Assembly (NCBI GenBank): GCA_036244855.1
Contig: BQKZ01000506.1
Location: 24,588-88,587, forward strand
Direction: 5' to 3'
From: Temnopleurus reevesii
Lineage: Eukaryota > Echinodermata > Echinoidea > Temnopleuroida > Temnopleuridae
Length of the DNA stretch: 64,000 nt
The position numbers and the translations under genes were made by a program. Positions within the stretch are counted from its first letter, which is position 1, and each line of letters starts with the position of its first letter. Below, piece by piece: positions 20,101-31,659 of the stretch. A model generated the notes under the pieces. The model saw nothing but the letters and a program-made list of their open reading frames with translations, was not told the DNA's origin and did no database searches.

Positions 20101-23100
20101 TGCCCCTTCTGCTCACAGTGGTAACAGACCCGATGATGGACTAGCTTTATGTGTCTATCTTTTTTGTTGATTATGAAATTGGTTTTTCCTCCCGTTCCAA
20201 ACAGGAAGTTTTCTCTTATCTGGTACCTTCTACCAACCATGGACTAGTCAATACCATATAAATTCTCGCCATTGACAACAAAAGAAATTTAAGAACCATA
20301 TATGGCACTATAGACTTCTCATAGTAAACAAGTCATGCGAGTCGGTATACCCACTCCTGGTTACCGACATTTGTGTATATGCGTTAAATTTTGCTAGGTT
20401 TGAGATTGAAAAATTATGTGCTTTACACTTTATTACAAATATTTCTTGATATTAACTACCGGTATTATTACACCATGGTGTGTTTCTTTGATGCATTACC
20501 AAGTACCTCCCATGAAGTTTAAGGAAGAAAATTCAGCAATTTTCCAAAATGATATGCGTCGCACATGCAATAGTTTCCGAAACCAGAAGTCAGCTTGCCA
20601 ACCCCAACATATGAATATTGACAGTATCAGGAGATTCTTTTTAAATCGCTGATTGTCGGTGGCAAGAATTGAGCTATGACCACTATCATTGAGAACAATT
20701 CCTGCTCTGATTGGGTTAACACTACAATGACATATATAATCGTACCATATAATCTAAGATTGACATGCCTACCTTTTTTGTTGATTGTGAAGTTAGTTTT
20801 CCCTCTCATGCTGAACACAGGAAAGTCTCTCTTATCTGGTACTCTCCTACCCACCATAGATTTACCCGTACCATATGCATTTGGCGATGGCCACTGAGGA
20901 GAAACGAAGGAACATTTCAAAATAATAAAGTTTTCAAAAAAACCCTCTAAATCAAATTTCTTGAATTTTGTAGAATGGTTTATCAAAAATAGAATTGCTG
21001 TACATCACTTATGACTTGTGAACACTGCCAATTTGTGTGTTAAGGCCACTGCACACATCACAAATTTTAGTTGTATGACCTTAAGACCTTCAGACTAATT
21101 TTACAAATTGTGAAACACGATATGATATGTCGTCTTATGGCAATTTACTTGATACTTGAAATTTGATGAAGTGGTAGGTATCAGGTAAATTGCCGTAAGA
21201 CGACGTATGATAGCGTGTTTCAGTATTTTTAGAATTGGTCTTAAGGTCGTACAACTGCAAGTTGTGTAGTGTGCGGTGGCCAAAATTAAGTCAGCTCCAG
21301 GTTCTGAAATCATGGTTAGATGCATGATACATTAGAATGATTGCGGCAAATTCCTACTGCACTCAACCACACAAGACTACCACTCTGTGGTCCTTAGATA
21401 GGATACTAATAATTATTTCCAGTATTCAATTAACATAAGTAACCTTCCATTGTATGAGGAAGCATGCAGTTTTACATCAAAGTCTCACCATAAAATTAAA
21501 AATGCAATGGTGAAATGAAGAAAACTGTCTCTATATCATTGAAAATCTCAATCACTTTTCTCGTAGGCTTGAAGTGACACTTCCAAACCATATTTGGAAA
21601 GAATATTATAACTAATATAATAATGACCAGATGAAAATGTGCACAGCAGATTCAGTCTTTCAAGGACACCTGATTACAATAGCCACTTGACTCGTTTTGC
21701 CATGGCGACCATTATAGACAGGTTATACTGTATATCAACTTACCCTTCTTTCAAATCTTGTTTTGACTGTGTAGTTATTGTCACTATTGAACCATGTCTT
21801 GGCATAGGCTGTACGTCCACCTCCACCTAAAAAAACAATTTAAAAATGTAATTTTTAGTAAAAATGTTTTTCTCAACAGAACTATTTCATAAGTAATTTA
21901 TTCCCATAATTTGTACTCTACAAACATTATTTTCGTAATAAACAGACAGAGTGCCAAAAACTGCTGATATCTTTGGATATTCTTCATTTAACAGCTAGCC
22001 TGAATCCATTCATTGAAAAAAATTATCGCTCATAAAAATTCTAGTTTTACCGAATTGATACGACTAAAGGATTTCAAAACTCATATTTTCAAAAAAGAGA
22101 TACACCATATGAGCTGTAAACCAAACCAAATTTGAAAACCAAACACCCTACTATTTCTAGCATTAAAATTGAATGTTAAAGGCAAAAAATGGACTAACAC
22201 CCAGTCAAAGTTTCAGAAAGGACCTACAAAAGAACGTTTAAAGTAGATATTAAGAACCATAATTTTCAATGAGTGCACGTTTATTTGTTGTTCCATGTCA
22301 AAAATCTCCTTGAACAAGAGAAAACTGTTCTTGTTTGCAGGTATTGAATCAAATACTGGGGACATTATGATGAATTTTACCTGAAAAGTTCTGTACATAC
22401 CTCTTTCAGGAAACTTTGTGCCAAAGGAATACTGGGGCGCATTGTCCTCATATAAAGGCTGGTTCCTCGGAGAGTAACGGCACGGTCCAGGGGTATCGAG
22501 GTCAAAGGGCATCGGAGGTCGGCTGTTGATGGCTTCGTCTAGTGCTGTAGAAATGAATAATAAAGAACACACATTATTTACAGTGATTCAGGATGACAAT
22601 TTGAAATATTGATAGCTGACATAGCAAACCACATAATCGTTGTCAAAGTAGATATTGATTGGGAATTCAGACCAATAGACAATGGAAAATTTTCAAGACA
22701 TCTACAGATACTAAATTTACATCAAAAGTAAAATCATGAAAAGATATAATGTGAGTTGGAAGTTTCACTTGGGCCTGCATGCTTCTGAATATTTTCAAAT
22801 CTTTTGAAACACGAGGTGATAAAATACTTGTAATCCTCTTGAAATTAAGCCATTGATTTTTCAATATATTACAAAATTTGACAAACAATAATGTGCAATA
22901 CTTACTTATGATTTTGTGAAACTGCTTCTCTTCATAGTACACACTTGCACCTCTATTCTTCATGGCCTTTTTCCTGCAAATAAAAGAAAACAAAAAATGT
23001 TGACTTCCAGAAAATGTATGTATTAAAAATAAACATGCATCAATGGTATTAAATTATTGTGCCTGATAAAAGTACAAGCACACCACATACCCATGTCACC

Positions 23101-26100
23101 GATTATCAGAAATCATATTCTCCACCATAACGATATACTAGTTAAATTACATTAATACCAGCTTAATGAAAGTCAATTTCATGTCGGTGTAATAATAATG
23201 ATTGAGCTGGTGAATCAAGTGTGGTTTTCATAATCAGTTTGAAAAACCACCTCAAAGTATAGTTTTTATTTTTAACACTGCAATGTTTCTTAAAAACCAA
23301 TGTTAGTGTCTTCTTGTTAATAATGATCGTCAATCAAAGTTAGAGTTAAGTGGTTTACATCTAAAATTACCATCCTCAAATTGTAGTCAAGCAAGCACTA
23401 TATCCACTGCTAGAAAATAGTAGACAAGCACATCACGTGGTATAAGTTTTTGCATACAAATAAGTTGACTTTGCAAGATGAGTCACGCAATAGAAATTAT
23501 GCTCCAAAAGAAGTAATTGAAACCGGATTTGTCCAATGATTCTCGAGGAACCGCTTCTGAAAGCTAGATGAGAATGGGGTCTAAATTACCTTGCATTGAC
23601 CATCACAGAGGACATCTTCATCACCGAAGGAGGAAGCCTGCTTGATGTTCTCGTCGACGCCCTTCTCTCTTCATCACGAAGCATCTGTGCATTCACGTGA
23701 GCAGGCGGCGACGGAATGCGAGCCAACTGGATGCGGGAAATGCTTGTAGCTCTGCTCTCTGACTCCAGCTTGGAGCTATTTCTGTGATGCTGCTGATGAT
23801 ATGGAGCTGTTCAATAGACAAATAACAAAGATAATTGTCTGATTAAACAATGCCATTTGTTAAAAGAACATTGAGAATCATTATTTAATAGAAATATCAA
23901 AATATTTCTGCTCTCTGATTCCAGTTTGGAGCTGTTTCTGTGATGCTGCTGATGATATGGAGCTGTTTCATAGATAAACGAAAAAGATTATTCAAATATG
24001 TCCATTTTGGGAAAAGCACATTAAGAAAAATCTGTATTATTATTTGATAGATATTATCAAAATAGTTCTGCTCTCTGATTCCAGCTTGGAGCTGTTTCTG
24101 TGATGATGCTGATGATATGGAGCTATTCAATCGACAAATAAAGATAAATGTTTGATCAAATATGAAAATTTTGGTAAAAGCACATTACAAAAAAATTTGA
24201 TCATTATTCAATTGAATTATCAAAATATGGCGTTTTGAATAAATATTTTCTGAGAAATGAAAAATGAAGGGACATGCAATCGGCGGCACTGTCTGACCAT
24301 AGAATTGTATAGTGCAAAATTTCCTGATATATGAGCGCATAAAGCATTATTAATTTTTCACCATATATGATGAATTTCAGTTACAAACCCAAATTAAGTT
24401 TATTCATTAAAACCTGGTTATTCTCAAACAGCTGTAGATGGAAATTTTTCAGGACATAATGATAGCAGAAAAGCAAGTAAGAGGCTGTGAGAGATTGGGA
24501 CTACAATAAGTTGAATATTGATCAGATTAGCATTGCAAACTCATTACTACACAAGTAGAATACAATACATGAGTAAGTTTATACAGAGTTGCCAATTATG
24601 GAATATTGATACGATATCCTCTCAAAAGTCAGTTATGATTTCCCAAATGAAAGGGAACATAAAAGGGATTTTTATTATAATTTCTTGAATAAAAAAAAGT
24701 CTTGTTCAGATGTCTGGCTTTTTACATTCTTATTTCTGATCTGATGACTTTTCCATAATGGTTTACATATCTGCCTATACTTACATCTGAGCTGAGATGG
24801 TAATACATGCACATCCTGGACTTGGTTGGCTTGTGATAAGAGCTCGATGGGACTCAGTCCTTCCATCCTCTGTCCACCTGGCACCTGATGCACGTCCATC
24901 CGGGCCATCTCTGGGTCGATAGGAGGCAGCGGGTCCCCATTCCCCTGCAGCATCCCGTGGTGTTCGTACCCCAAGTGGTTCCCATCAAGAGGTAAATCCT
25001 CCTGGTGAGTTGAGGACATGTCAGGTCCTGATTCGAAAGCAATACCTTCTGAAGGATCATGAAGTTCTGTGTACAGTTCGCCCTGGTTATCCAGGTTGTA
25101 GTCATCGGGCAGGGCACTGTCTGCCTGGAGTTCTGCATGGTTATCCATATCGTCATTTTGAAAAGCGCCCTCTTCATTGTTTACAGGAATGTCCTCAAGG
25201 TTTTCGTTATGATCTACATCATCCTCTTCACCAGACACATGTTCTCCAGCAATGTCCCACTCACCTGCTACAGCCTCTTCTTCATTTGAATGTTCTTCTG
25301 TTCTGGTAGCTTCTACCATTTCCTCTGAACCATCCTCTTGTTGGATCTCAGATTCAGCCTCAAGAACCTGACCATCCATATGAGCCTCTTCAGGTTGTGT
25401 AACTGCAGCAATTCCAACTTCTTCCTCTGTTTCAACTACTTCTTCCGACATAATCTGGTCTGTGCTATCCTCCACAGTTGATTCCAGAGCTGCTTCCACA
25501 GTGACCTCAGGTACACTAGAAGTCACCGCACGATGGAAAACCTCGATAGTCTCTGGTACTTCCTGTTTCACTTCCTGAAGTACAGCCATAGGGATCATTT
25601 CTATTTCCTGTGTTTCTTAGGCATCTTCCTGTGCATCTTCTTGACCTTCCACAAGTTCGTGCTCTGTTGTGTTTGCGTCTTTGATCACAGACTCCTCTGC
25701 ACCTGTTCCTGTAGGATCCAAGTGTTCAGACTCTTGAGTTGACTGCTCTGGCTGACCTGCTTCTTCTGGCTGCACACTGGTTTCAACAGCTTCCTCTGAG
25801 TCTTTTTCATGGACTCCTCTAGTTTGTTCAGTAGGTTCAGCCCCTTCAGAAGGTTCTTCCACAGGTTGAACTGCATCAACAACAGCAGGAACTTCTCCTA
25901 CTGGAATGCTCTCACTTTCATTGCCATCTCCAACCTCAGGAACATCGGCACTTTCCACATCAGCACTATTCTCATTTGCTTTGTCACCGACAGTTTCAGA
26001 TTCCTGTTCTGGGCCACTTTCCTCCTTGTTTTCATCCTCGTCATTAGCATTTGTCCATTGCTCATCAAGCTCATCTTCATTTAGGACTTGAACTTCGCTT

Positions 26101-26504
26101 GCAAACGAGACTGTAGTCACTTTGGAAGATACTACCTCATCGCCATCATCCACCCTCTTTGACATTCTCAGCTCATCCTCGATCCGGGAAGCTCCTTGTT
26201 TGAGACTGCCAGAACTTTCCACTGAAGCACTTCCATCTCTTCCAGCTCCCTCCTTGCCCTCACCCTCATTGTCTCCATCTGCATCCTGCTCCGCAGCCAC
26301 CTCCGTCTGCTCATCCGCAACATCATCTCCTCCCCCTTGCCTTTCTTCATCTTCATTCCCACCTTCAGTCGATCCTGATTCCTTCACCATCTCCACATCG
26401 CTTTGCCCATTTTCGACAGTGCTCGCTGGCTCATCACCCGACTCATCTTGAACCTTGACATCCTCTTTGACCTCCGACCCTTGACCTTCAGCTTCCTGTT
26501 CCAT
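17052..26504 (-). CDS. acidic SHIPPO/STPGR-repeat ciliary protein, ODF3/CIMAP-like (spliced gene)
   Basis: On the minus strand the coding exons are 26504-24785, 23806-23590, 22973-22906, 22544-22401, 21826-21744, 20893-20773, 18717-18592 and 17185-17052. The phases between them are 1, 2, 1, 1, 0, 1 and 1, and all are consistent. The first exon encodes some 570 very acidic residues. A Ser/Arg-rich segment follows (RATSISRIQLARIPSPP). The C-terminus has four repeats of the PGP-x-Y...PAFSMG type: TPGPCRYSP, PSPNAYGTG, EPGPDQYHR and TPAPNYYNP. Such repeats occur in ODF3/SHIPPO proteins, which associate with axonemal or sperm-tail microtubules. The reading frame is broken by TAA at 25617-25619, with an open in-frame continuation. 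Without that stop the protein would be about 870 residues; starting at 25598 it would be about 568. Orthology to a particular family member is not settled. Confidence 0.82.
17997..18066 (-). pseudogene. partial copy of SHIPPO repeat-3 exon
   Basis: On the minus strand it repeats the last ~65 bases of exon 18592-18717 with its GTATGT donor (gccttcagcatgg...ggtgcacctggtatgt). One G is missing after AGCATGG, giving a frameshift. A shorter fragment, catcctgaaagccagggccc, lies at about 17703-17730. Confidence 0.7.
18368..18534. mobile_element. hairpin element, ggtgtttcaccaag ends
   Basis: The ends ggcggtgtttcaccaag and cttggtgaaacacctcc are inverted, and gtgcgtaa/ttacgcac-type inner arms also pair. 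It lies in an intron of the SHIPPO gene, about 60 bases from an exon. Confidence 0.75.
18592..18717 (-). CDS. SHIPPO-repeat gene exon, repeat 3
   Basis: This phase-1/1 exon is flanked by aaatttgcag and GTATGT. It encodes ENEPGPDQYHRQTSDPLLF followed by RAPAFSMGAKLNRGRLFG, the most typical SHIPPO unit of the protein (PGPxxY...PAFSMG). Confidence 0.85.
18745..19352. mobile_element. long fold-back element, about 600 bases
   Basis: The left half (aatgaaaccctggaattaat ... gtgaaaatttgagcttaat ... ggggatccttgaattggcaa) is mirrored by the right half (gttgccgactcgaggattcc ... attaagctcaaattttcaca ... gcagggtttcgttg). A related element lies at about 34990-35270. Confidence 0.72.
20160..20277 (-). pseudogene. 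decayed copy of SHIPPO repeat-2 exon
   Basis: On the minus strand this resembles exon 20773-20893 over most of its length, including taccagataagagaaaac and atcaacaaaaaag. It has an in-frame TAG, indels, and GA in place of the GT donor. It lies in the intron following the real exon. Confidence 0.7.
20773..20893 (-). CDS. SHIPPO-repeat gene exon, repeat 2
   Basis: This phase-0/1 exon lies between gtttctcctcag and GTAGGC. It encodes WPSPNAYGTGKSMVGRRVP, then FPVFSMRGKTNF, a SHIPPO unit with PSPNAY in place of PGPxxY. A broken copy of this exon lies in the next intron at about 20160-20277. Confidence 0.82.
21041..21282. mobile_element. hairpin element, ggccactgcacac ends
   Basis: The arms ggccactgcacacatcacaa and tgtgtagtgtgcggtggcc pair. 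The inner arms gtcgtcttatggcaatttac and gtaaattgccgtaagacgac also pair. Intronic in the SHIPPO gene. Confidence 0.75.
21744..21826 (-). CDS. SHIPPO-repeat gene small exon
   Basis: This 83-base exon follows gtttttttag and ends at GTAAGT, entering in phase 1 and leaving in phase 0. It encodes GGGRTAYAKTWFNSDNNY followed by TVKTRFERR. It links the first and second SHIPPO units; I see no clear repeat motif of its own. Confidence 0.75.
22401..22544 (-). CDS. SHIPPO-repeat gene exon, repeat 1
   Basis: This phase-1/1 exon lies between atttctacag and GTATGT. It contains FDLDTPGPCRYSPRNQP followed by APQYSFGTKFPERG, a clear STPGR-type unit: a Pro-Gly-Pro-x-Tyr turn, then a PxYSFG strand. Confidence 0.82.
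22906..22973 (-). CDS. SHIPPO-repeat gene small exon
   Basis: This 68-base exon is flanked by ttttatttgcag and GTAAGT and enters in phase 2. It encodes RKKAMKNRGASVYYEEKQFH plus KII, a short basic and then charged segment. The phase and splice signals fit both neighbours. Confidence 0.75.
23590..23806 (-). CDS. SHIPPO-repeat gene exon, Ser/Arg-rich linker
   Basis: This exon lies on the minus strand between the acceptor attgaacag and the donor GTAATT. It joins in phase 1 to the acidic exon and encodes SPYHQQHHRNSSKLESESRA, then TSISRIQLARIPSPPAHV and a basic tail. The 5' part is repeated twice more upstream in the intron (near 23960 and 24120). Confidence 0.75.
23900..24130 (-). repeat. two intronic copies of a SHIPPO-gene exon start
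   Basis: The acceptor and first ~55 bases of the 23590-23806 exon recur at about 23908-23965 and 24068-24122, with a spacing of about 156-160 bases. On the minus strand both retain an AG before CTCCATATCATCAGCA. Both then run into intron sequence without a donor, so they are cryptic acceptors or dead exon fragments. Confidence 0.75.
24785..26504 (-). CDS. SHIPPO-repeat gene, long acidic exon (with in-frame TAA)
   Basis: The exon starts with MEQEAEGQGSEVKEDVK and is dominated by Glu, Asp, Ser, Gly and Val with almost no hydrophobic clusters, so it is probably disordered. Codons 1-295 end at TAA (25619-25617). The same frame continues without another stop for 277 codons to the GTAAGT donor at 24784, with the same acidic composition up to a less acidic end (MEGLSPIELLSQANQVQDVHV). 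The matching composition on both sides argues for a single exon. Confidence 0.78.
25617..25619 (-). other. in-frame TAA within the acidic exon
   Basis: The codons read GAT GCC TAA GAA ACA CAG. Coding potential looks alike upstream and downstream and the frame does not shift. No polypyrimidine tract precedes the AG at the following ACACAG, so removal by an intron is unlikely. It may be a nonsense allele, an assembly error, a read-through stop, or the stop of a short isoform. Confidence 0.85.
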
Positions 26505-26580
26505 TTTGCTTCCAGGTGATCAGACTGTCAATCAAGATGCTCAGGTGGACTCCATTGGCTCCATGCACAAGATGTTGTAC
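26505..26580 (-). other. 5' UTR part of the long acidic exon, with a short upstream ORF
   Basis: On the minus strand the acceptor is followed by 76 bases before the ATG at 26504. This leader contains its own ATG at 26564-26562, which opens seven codons and closes with TGA at 26543-26541. The uORF could lower translation of the main frame. Confidence 0.5.
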
Positions 26581-27304
26581 CTGGACATAAGCAGTAAACA
26601 GTCATAAGATAAAATTAAAAACTGGATTTAAAATCATGCTTCATTTTCATATCAATTCTACAAGTTCCTTTGACTGAAAGCAAATTTCAAATTGCGTAGC
26701 TAGGGACTAATCCAAAACTGGATTGAAAATTTCAATTATATATGATATTATAATCTGAAAACTCACATCTGCTTTTAATTGATCTCTGACAACATTAGTT
26801 TTTTTAGTTTTTTTTCAATGAATTTTTAATCCTAGGAATTACAATGTAAGAGAGAAGATTAATATTCCTTCCATTAACATCATAATACATTTTCACAGGA
26901 ATGCATTATGCACATAGAAATATTAAATGTGCAATGCAAAATTCTGTTGAAAGAGTAATTGATGGTTGAATTAAATTCAACAAGTCACATACTTATTTAA
27001 CATACATTTTTGTTAATTCAGTCTTCCAAGTAGTTTTGCAATTTAAATTCAAGTGAAAAGGGGGCGAGAATATCTTCTTTTATCAAATATCTTTAATTCT
27101 GGGTGAATTTCTTCTTTTTCTATTCATATTCCTTTTTTCCTTCAAAGACCTGTTTATGTGGGTAATTTTGTAAATTTCCCTCCAAAAGTATGTGATGTGG
27201 GAAAATTTTAATGGCGTCCCCATTTCACCTACTTAGTGTTTTGGTAAGTTACGATGCTAGTGGAATGAATATTAAACTACAAATTTCACAAGATCTGGAA
27301 CAAG

Positions 27305-27770
27305 TATGGCTGAGCGTGTGAGTGGGCCGGATTAGATGGGTGGAGATAGCAATATTATCCAATAAGCATGATAGGCCTACTCTCCATGTACATGTATTGT
27401 TACATATAATTATTTACTTTGTATCAGTCTATCACACCATAAAAAAAAAATATGATTAAGAGATACATACTACATAAACAGCTGTATCATAAAAAGATTG
27501 AAGAATTTTTCAAGAAATATTATTAGCATTGACTGTAATTCTGTTCAAATAGCATAATAGTAATAATAATAATAATAACAATAGTAATGATTATATGAAT
27601 GATAATATCATGTCTAATGATAATAAATGATATAATGATTATGATTATGATGAAATTCATGTTTTGAAAATATAATAAATATTTATAATAATAATAATAA
27701 TAATGATGATAATTACTACCACCATCATTATCATCTACCATAATCACCATAATCCCAACTGCTCATATCA
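27305..27770. repeat. dispersed repeat with ATA-rich tail, copy 1
   Basis: It starts tatggctgagcgtgtgagtg and continues ggccggattagatgggtgg, ending in (ATA)n and a gattatgattatgatg block. A second copy lies at 31686. This copy is in the 5' UTR intron of the SHIPPO gene. Confidence 0.7.
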
Positions 27771-28339
27771 GCACCTAATAAGTGAAAACAAGATCTATTT
27801 TCCATAAACAGCATAATTTGTTGTGTAATTTTTTTCAATGTTAACAGTAACTAGAGTCTGGAATACATTTGGAAAGTCTCGCCATTTTTCAGTTTTTCTG
27901 GACTGGAACAGAGTTTATGACCAGCAAAATAAACATGCAAAGATTATCATATTAACGTTTTTATATTGTCACATTTAGCACTAGGTGGCTGGTATTCAAA
28001 TGATAATATCAATCCAAGAAGTGTCTCATGATTGAGCTTTCAATGGAGATTCCGCAAAATCAATTCATTTCACCAGGCGGAATCAGTACGGTATTTTACA
28101 ACATTGTCGCCAGAGGTTCGGGGGATACAACGGCCAGTGTCCGCTCGAGCTTAAGAAATAGCGCTTAAAAACTTTGTCGAACCTTAACAAAACAAAACAA
28201 AATCCTGAATCACAACAAGCTCAGTTGCTCAATACTATAAAAATATATATCCCGTATGATAAGATCGGTTCTTGGTTCATCATCATACATATTACTGTTA
28301 ATATAAGTCAGCAGGATAAATTATAAAATCAATACTTAC

Positions 28340-28500
28340 ATGATTAGGAAACAGATTTCTCGCCGAAGTTTTGGTGTGCATCGAACAGATACACCTGTTA
28401 CGTACGTACGGCACATGCGGGTGTCGCGATGTTCCCTTGACAACGACGCGTACGAGGGACGAAAATCTCGCCGATCGTCTGCACTCGCGCCTTCTATGTG
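28340..28500 (-). promoter_or_regulatory. probable 5' UTR exon and promoter of the SHIPPO-repeat gene
   Basis: On the minus strand a GTAAGT donor lies at 28339-28334, just after a CpG-rich stretch (28380-28500) unlike its AT-rich surroundings. It would splice to the acceptor ending at 26581 (tgcttatgtccag). The 5' boundary is a guess. At 28431-28444 there is a degenerate X-box-like sequence (gttcccttgacaac) with one or two mismatches per half site. Confidence 0.5.
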
Positions 28501-28699
28501 ATGGCGCTATTGCAAAAGCAAGAAACCTCTCATTTAGAGAGTGTTAAAACATTATTAAATCAGTTTTCTTTATCATAGCTTCTTATTTGGGTTAGAACGG
28601 GGAGTCCTCTAGGCGTAGATATCTAATGGAGAGAATGAGTGGAGCTTATGCCCCCCCCCCCAAAAAAAAACATGTTGAAAAATAGGGTCAAAGCGTTAA

Positions 28700-29183
28700 N
28701 NNNNNNNNNNNNNNNNNNNNNNNNNNNNNNNNNNNNNNNNNNNNNNNNNNNNNNNNNNNNNNNNNNNNNNNNNNNNNNNNNNNNNNNNNNNNNNNNNNNN
28801 NNNNNNNNNNNNNNNNNNNNNNNNNNNNNNNNNNNNNNNNNNNNNNNNNNNNNNNNNNNNNNNNNNNNNNNNNNNNNNNNNNNNNNNNNNNNNNNNNNNN
28901 NNNNNNNNNNNNNNNNNNNNNNNNNNNNNNNNNNNNNNNNNNNNNNNNNNNNNNNNNNNNNNNNNNNNNNNNNNNNNNNNNNNNNNNNNNNNNNNNNNNN
29001 NNNNNNNNNNNNNNNNNNNNNNNNNNNNNNNNNNNNNNNNNNNNNNNNNNNNNNNNNNNNNNNNNNNNNNNNNNNNNNNNNNNNNNNNNNNNNNNNNNNN
29101 NNNNNNNNNNNNNNNNNNNNNNNNNNNNNNNNNNNNNNNNNNNNNNNNNNNNNNNNNNNNNNNNNNNNNNNNNNNNNNNNNNN
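28700..29183. other. assembly gap of Ns
   Basis: An unbroken run of N, in the interval between the divergent SHIPPO and AK5-N-like genes. Part of the shared promoter or a 5' UTR exon may be missing. Confidence 0.98.
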
Positions 29184-29518
29184 TTCCCTACCCCTCCCTC
29201 CATTACAGAAAAGCTACTGAGCTTTAGCTTTCTGAATGATCAGCGAACGCGTAAAAATCCGCCCCGCCTCCGAACAAAAGGCCAACAAAAGGATCGATCG
29301 ATCGCCGTTTGGTATCGTGTATACTTCATTCAATGTGATATTTACTCTTGAGGCTTCAGTTGGTTACCCAATATTCCTGCCAGTGTCAGTGCATATATGT
29401 ATATCTTTCGAAGTACAACATGACAAGCAGATTTTGACGTGTTATTTTGCTCTTCTTCACTACACCATTTTGTTACTGACGAGTTTTTGAGAGCGACAAC
29501 AACAAAACGATTTCCAGA

Positions 29519-29581
29519 ATGGGGGAGAAAGAAGACTCAGAAAAGTACCTGAAGAGAAGAAGAATAAGAGAACTTTTTCAG
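29519..29581 (+). CDS. AK5-N-like gene, first coding exon
   Basis: This 21-codon exon begins at the only suitable ATG after the gap and runs to GTATGG. It encodes the first half of the helix that carries the KRRRIRELF motif. The 5' UTR lies in the 29184-29518 stretch after the gap. Confidence 0.72.
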
Positions 29582-31454
29582 GTATGGTCATTTATGATTC
29601 TTTCAATACTGTTAACCTAAGAGGTCTGCTTTTATTTCTCGTTTTGTCTGCACGGTTGGGTGCAGAGAAAAGGTTGGTTCTTTTAATCTTTATTTGCTTT
29701 CAAAGTCCTTTATGTTTAGTGTGAAAGATGTCTCGTTGACATGAACGCTATTCGTATACTTCACCATATACACATTTGTATACAGTTCAAAAGTATGCGT
29801 ATGCCATAATGCATACAAGTACATAAATAAATAAACATGTCAATTAACTATTTGAGAACTGAATACGATTTTATTTGGAATACATACACTATAATGTTGG
29901 TATATTATAAGGGAATGAATAATTTAACTTGGACGTTTTGGAATTTCATTACATTATCCCAGCATCACTGAACGACAAGTTTGCAGAAGTATAGAAAAGG
30001 AAAAGACCTATGGTACAACATTATCAATATGATAAATCCCAGTCGCGTGGGTGACCAAAATATTGGCAAATCTTGGTTATGAATTAACCTAAAAAATGAT
30101 GAACACCCTCAAAAAGATAGACCTATAATAAGGATTTTGCATTTTTCACATAAATATGAAAATGAAATATAATTGTTATTAATCATGACCCTGAGTGAAA
30201 TCACACAAGAAATCAAGCAGAGTGATAAGAAAATTGTTACCAATATTACGTGTCCACTACCAGCTGAGTTTGTAGGGTTAGGTCGTGCCCCCGTTTCCAA
30301 TGCCAAACCATATTGTCGAGCCTCAATATTCAGATGTTTAAAAATGAACCATGTAAATATATACACAATCGGGAATAAAAGTGCAAACAAATGCAGCACT
30401 GGGACAACTGCTTTGGAGTGCGATATATTGCACCTTTTGGGGTGAAAGTTGAACCACAAAAGTTATGATTTTGCACTCTGGTGAGTGTTCAGGGGATTTG
30501 AACCCATGCCTTTTAGGATGTGGGATCGCTTGATTCTTATAGCTTTCATATCGCATGAAAAACGATGGCTCCTTTTAAAATATCAACTTAGGACTTCATA
30601 GCACATTGTCCGCTTGAGGTTGCCGAAAGGTACAATATTGCACCTTTCGTGATAGTTTATGCGCTCTACATCCACGTCATCTGAGCACTCTCCCCCCCCC
30701 CCCCCCCCCCCCTCTTTTCCCCTGTCCCTCGAGGAAAGAGCCTTTAGAGCGTTTGCATTACAATTAGACTAAAATGCTAGTGTCGTAATAATTATTTGCC
30801 AAACTATTTATCGTGCTATCACTACCCTCATTTCGTCTGCAAACATGCATGCCCGTCTGTGTACAATTCTGCATATTGTGGTTCTCGTCCCATACCTTTG
30901 ATATTTTTTTTCATTATCTATTTATATATTGTCTTTAAAAAAAAAACAGTATAGTCCCGTTCCAGCCGTTTTGGCCTGATCTACCAGGGAGCCCTGGTCC
31001 GTGTAGTTGATCATATTGTCCATAATAGTTCAACACAACAAACACGTTTTATTCTGCCAATATTCATTTGATTCAATTTGATTTTTTCCCCAACATCTTT
31101 TTCTCTGATTTATTTGTAAGGGATATTGCATTCATACCTACTGTGGAAAGAAACCACGACCTAATGCCGCATATAAGCTGCATAATTATTCATGGATATT
31201 GCACAGGATGAAGTGTGTGGTTGCCATGGAAACGAGTTCTTTCTACGACTTCTTATCAAGAGCTTCTCTCATTATTACAAATAATGATCACCGCAGATAC
31301 CTGGTTAATATCACAAGGAATATAATCATCTGTGTAATGAACGCGCTCATGATTGGCAAACAAAGCCGATTTCGCACTGAAAAACAGCACTCGTCGGCAA
31401 AAGATTTTTAGGGTAAAATATGATTGAATAACAATAATAATAATAATAATAATA

Positions 31455-31523
<69 letters not shown>

Positions 31524-31587
31524 GTGTAATTGTGTTAGTGAAAGTAATGATATGATAATAATGATAATAATAATGATAATAATAATG

Positions 31588-31659
<72 letters not shown>

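Noticed and set aside
26122..26451. Plus-strand Ser/Pro-rich open frame
   Set aside because: It is the complement of the acidic exon; long shadow frames are expected opposite GAG/GAA-rich coding sequence.
25617..26504. Treating the first acidic open frame as a complete, separate intronless gene
   Set aside because: The same frame continues open after the TAA with the same composition and splices correctly into SHIPPO exons, so one gene is more likely; the short product remains possible.
28639..29220. Open frames over the gap
   Set aside because: They are made of N and have no sequence support.
30470..30560. tRNA-like B box (gggttcaaatcc on the minus strand)
   Set aside because: No matching A box or stems were found; probably chance or a very old SINE.
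31431..31659. CRISPR-like array
   Set aside because: It is a trinucleotide microsatellite with no spacers, in an animal genome.
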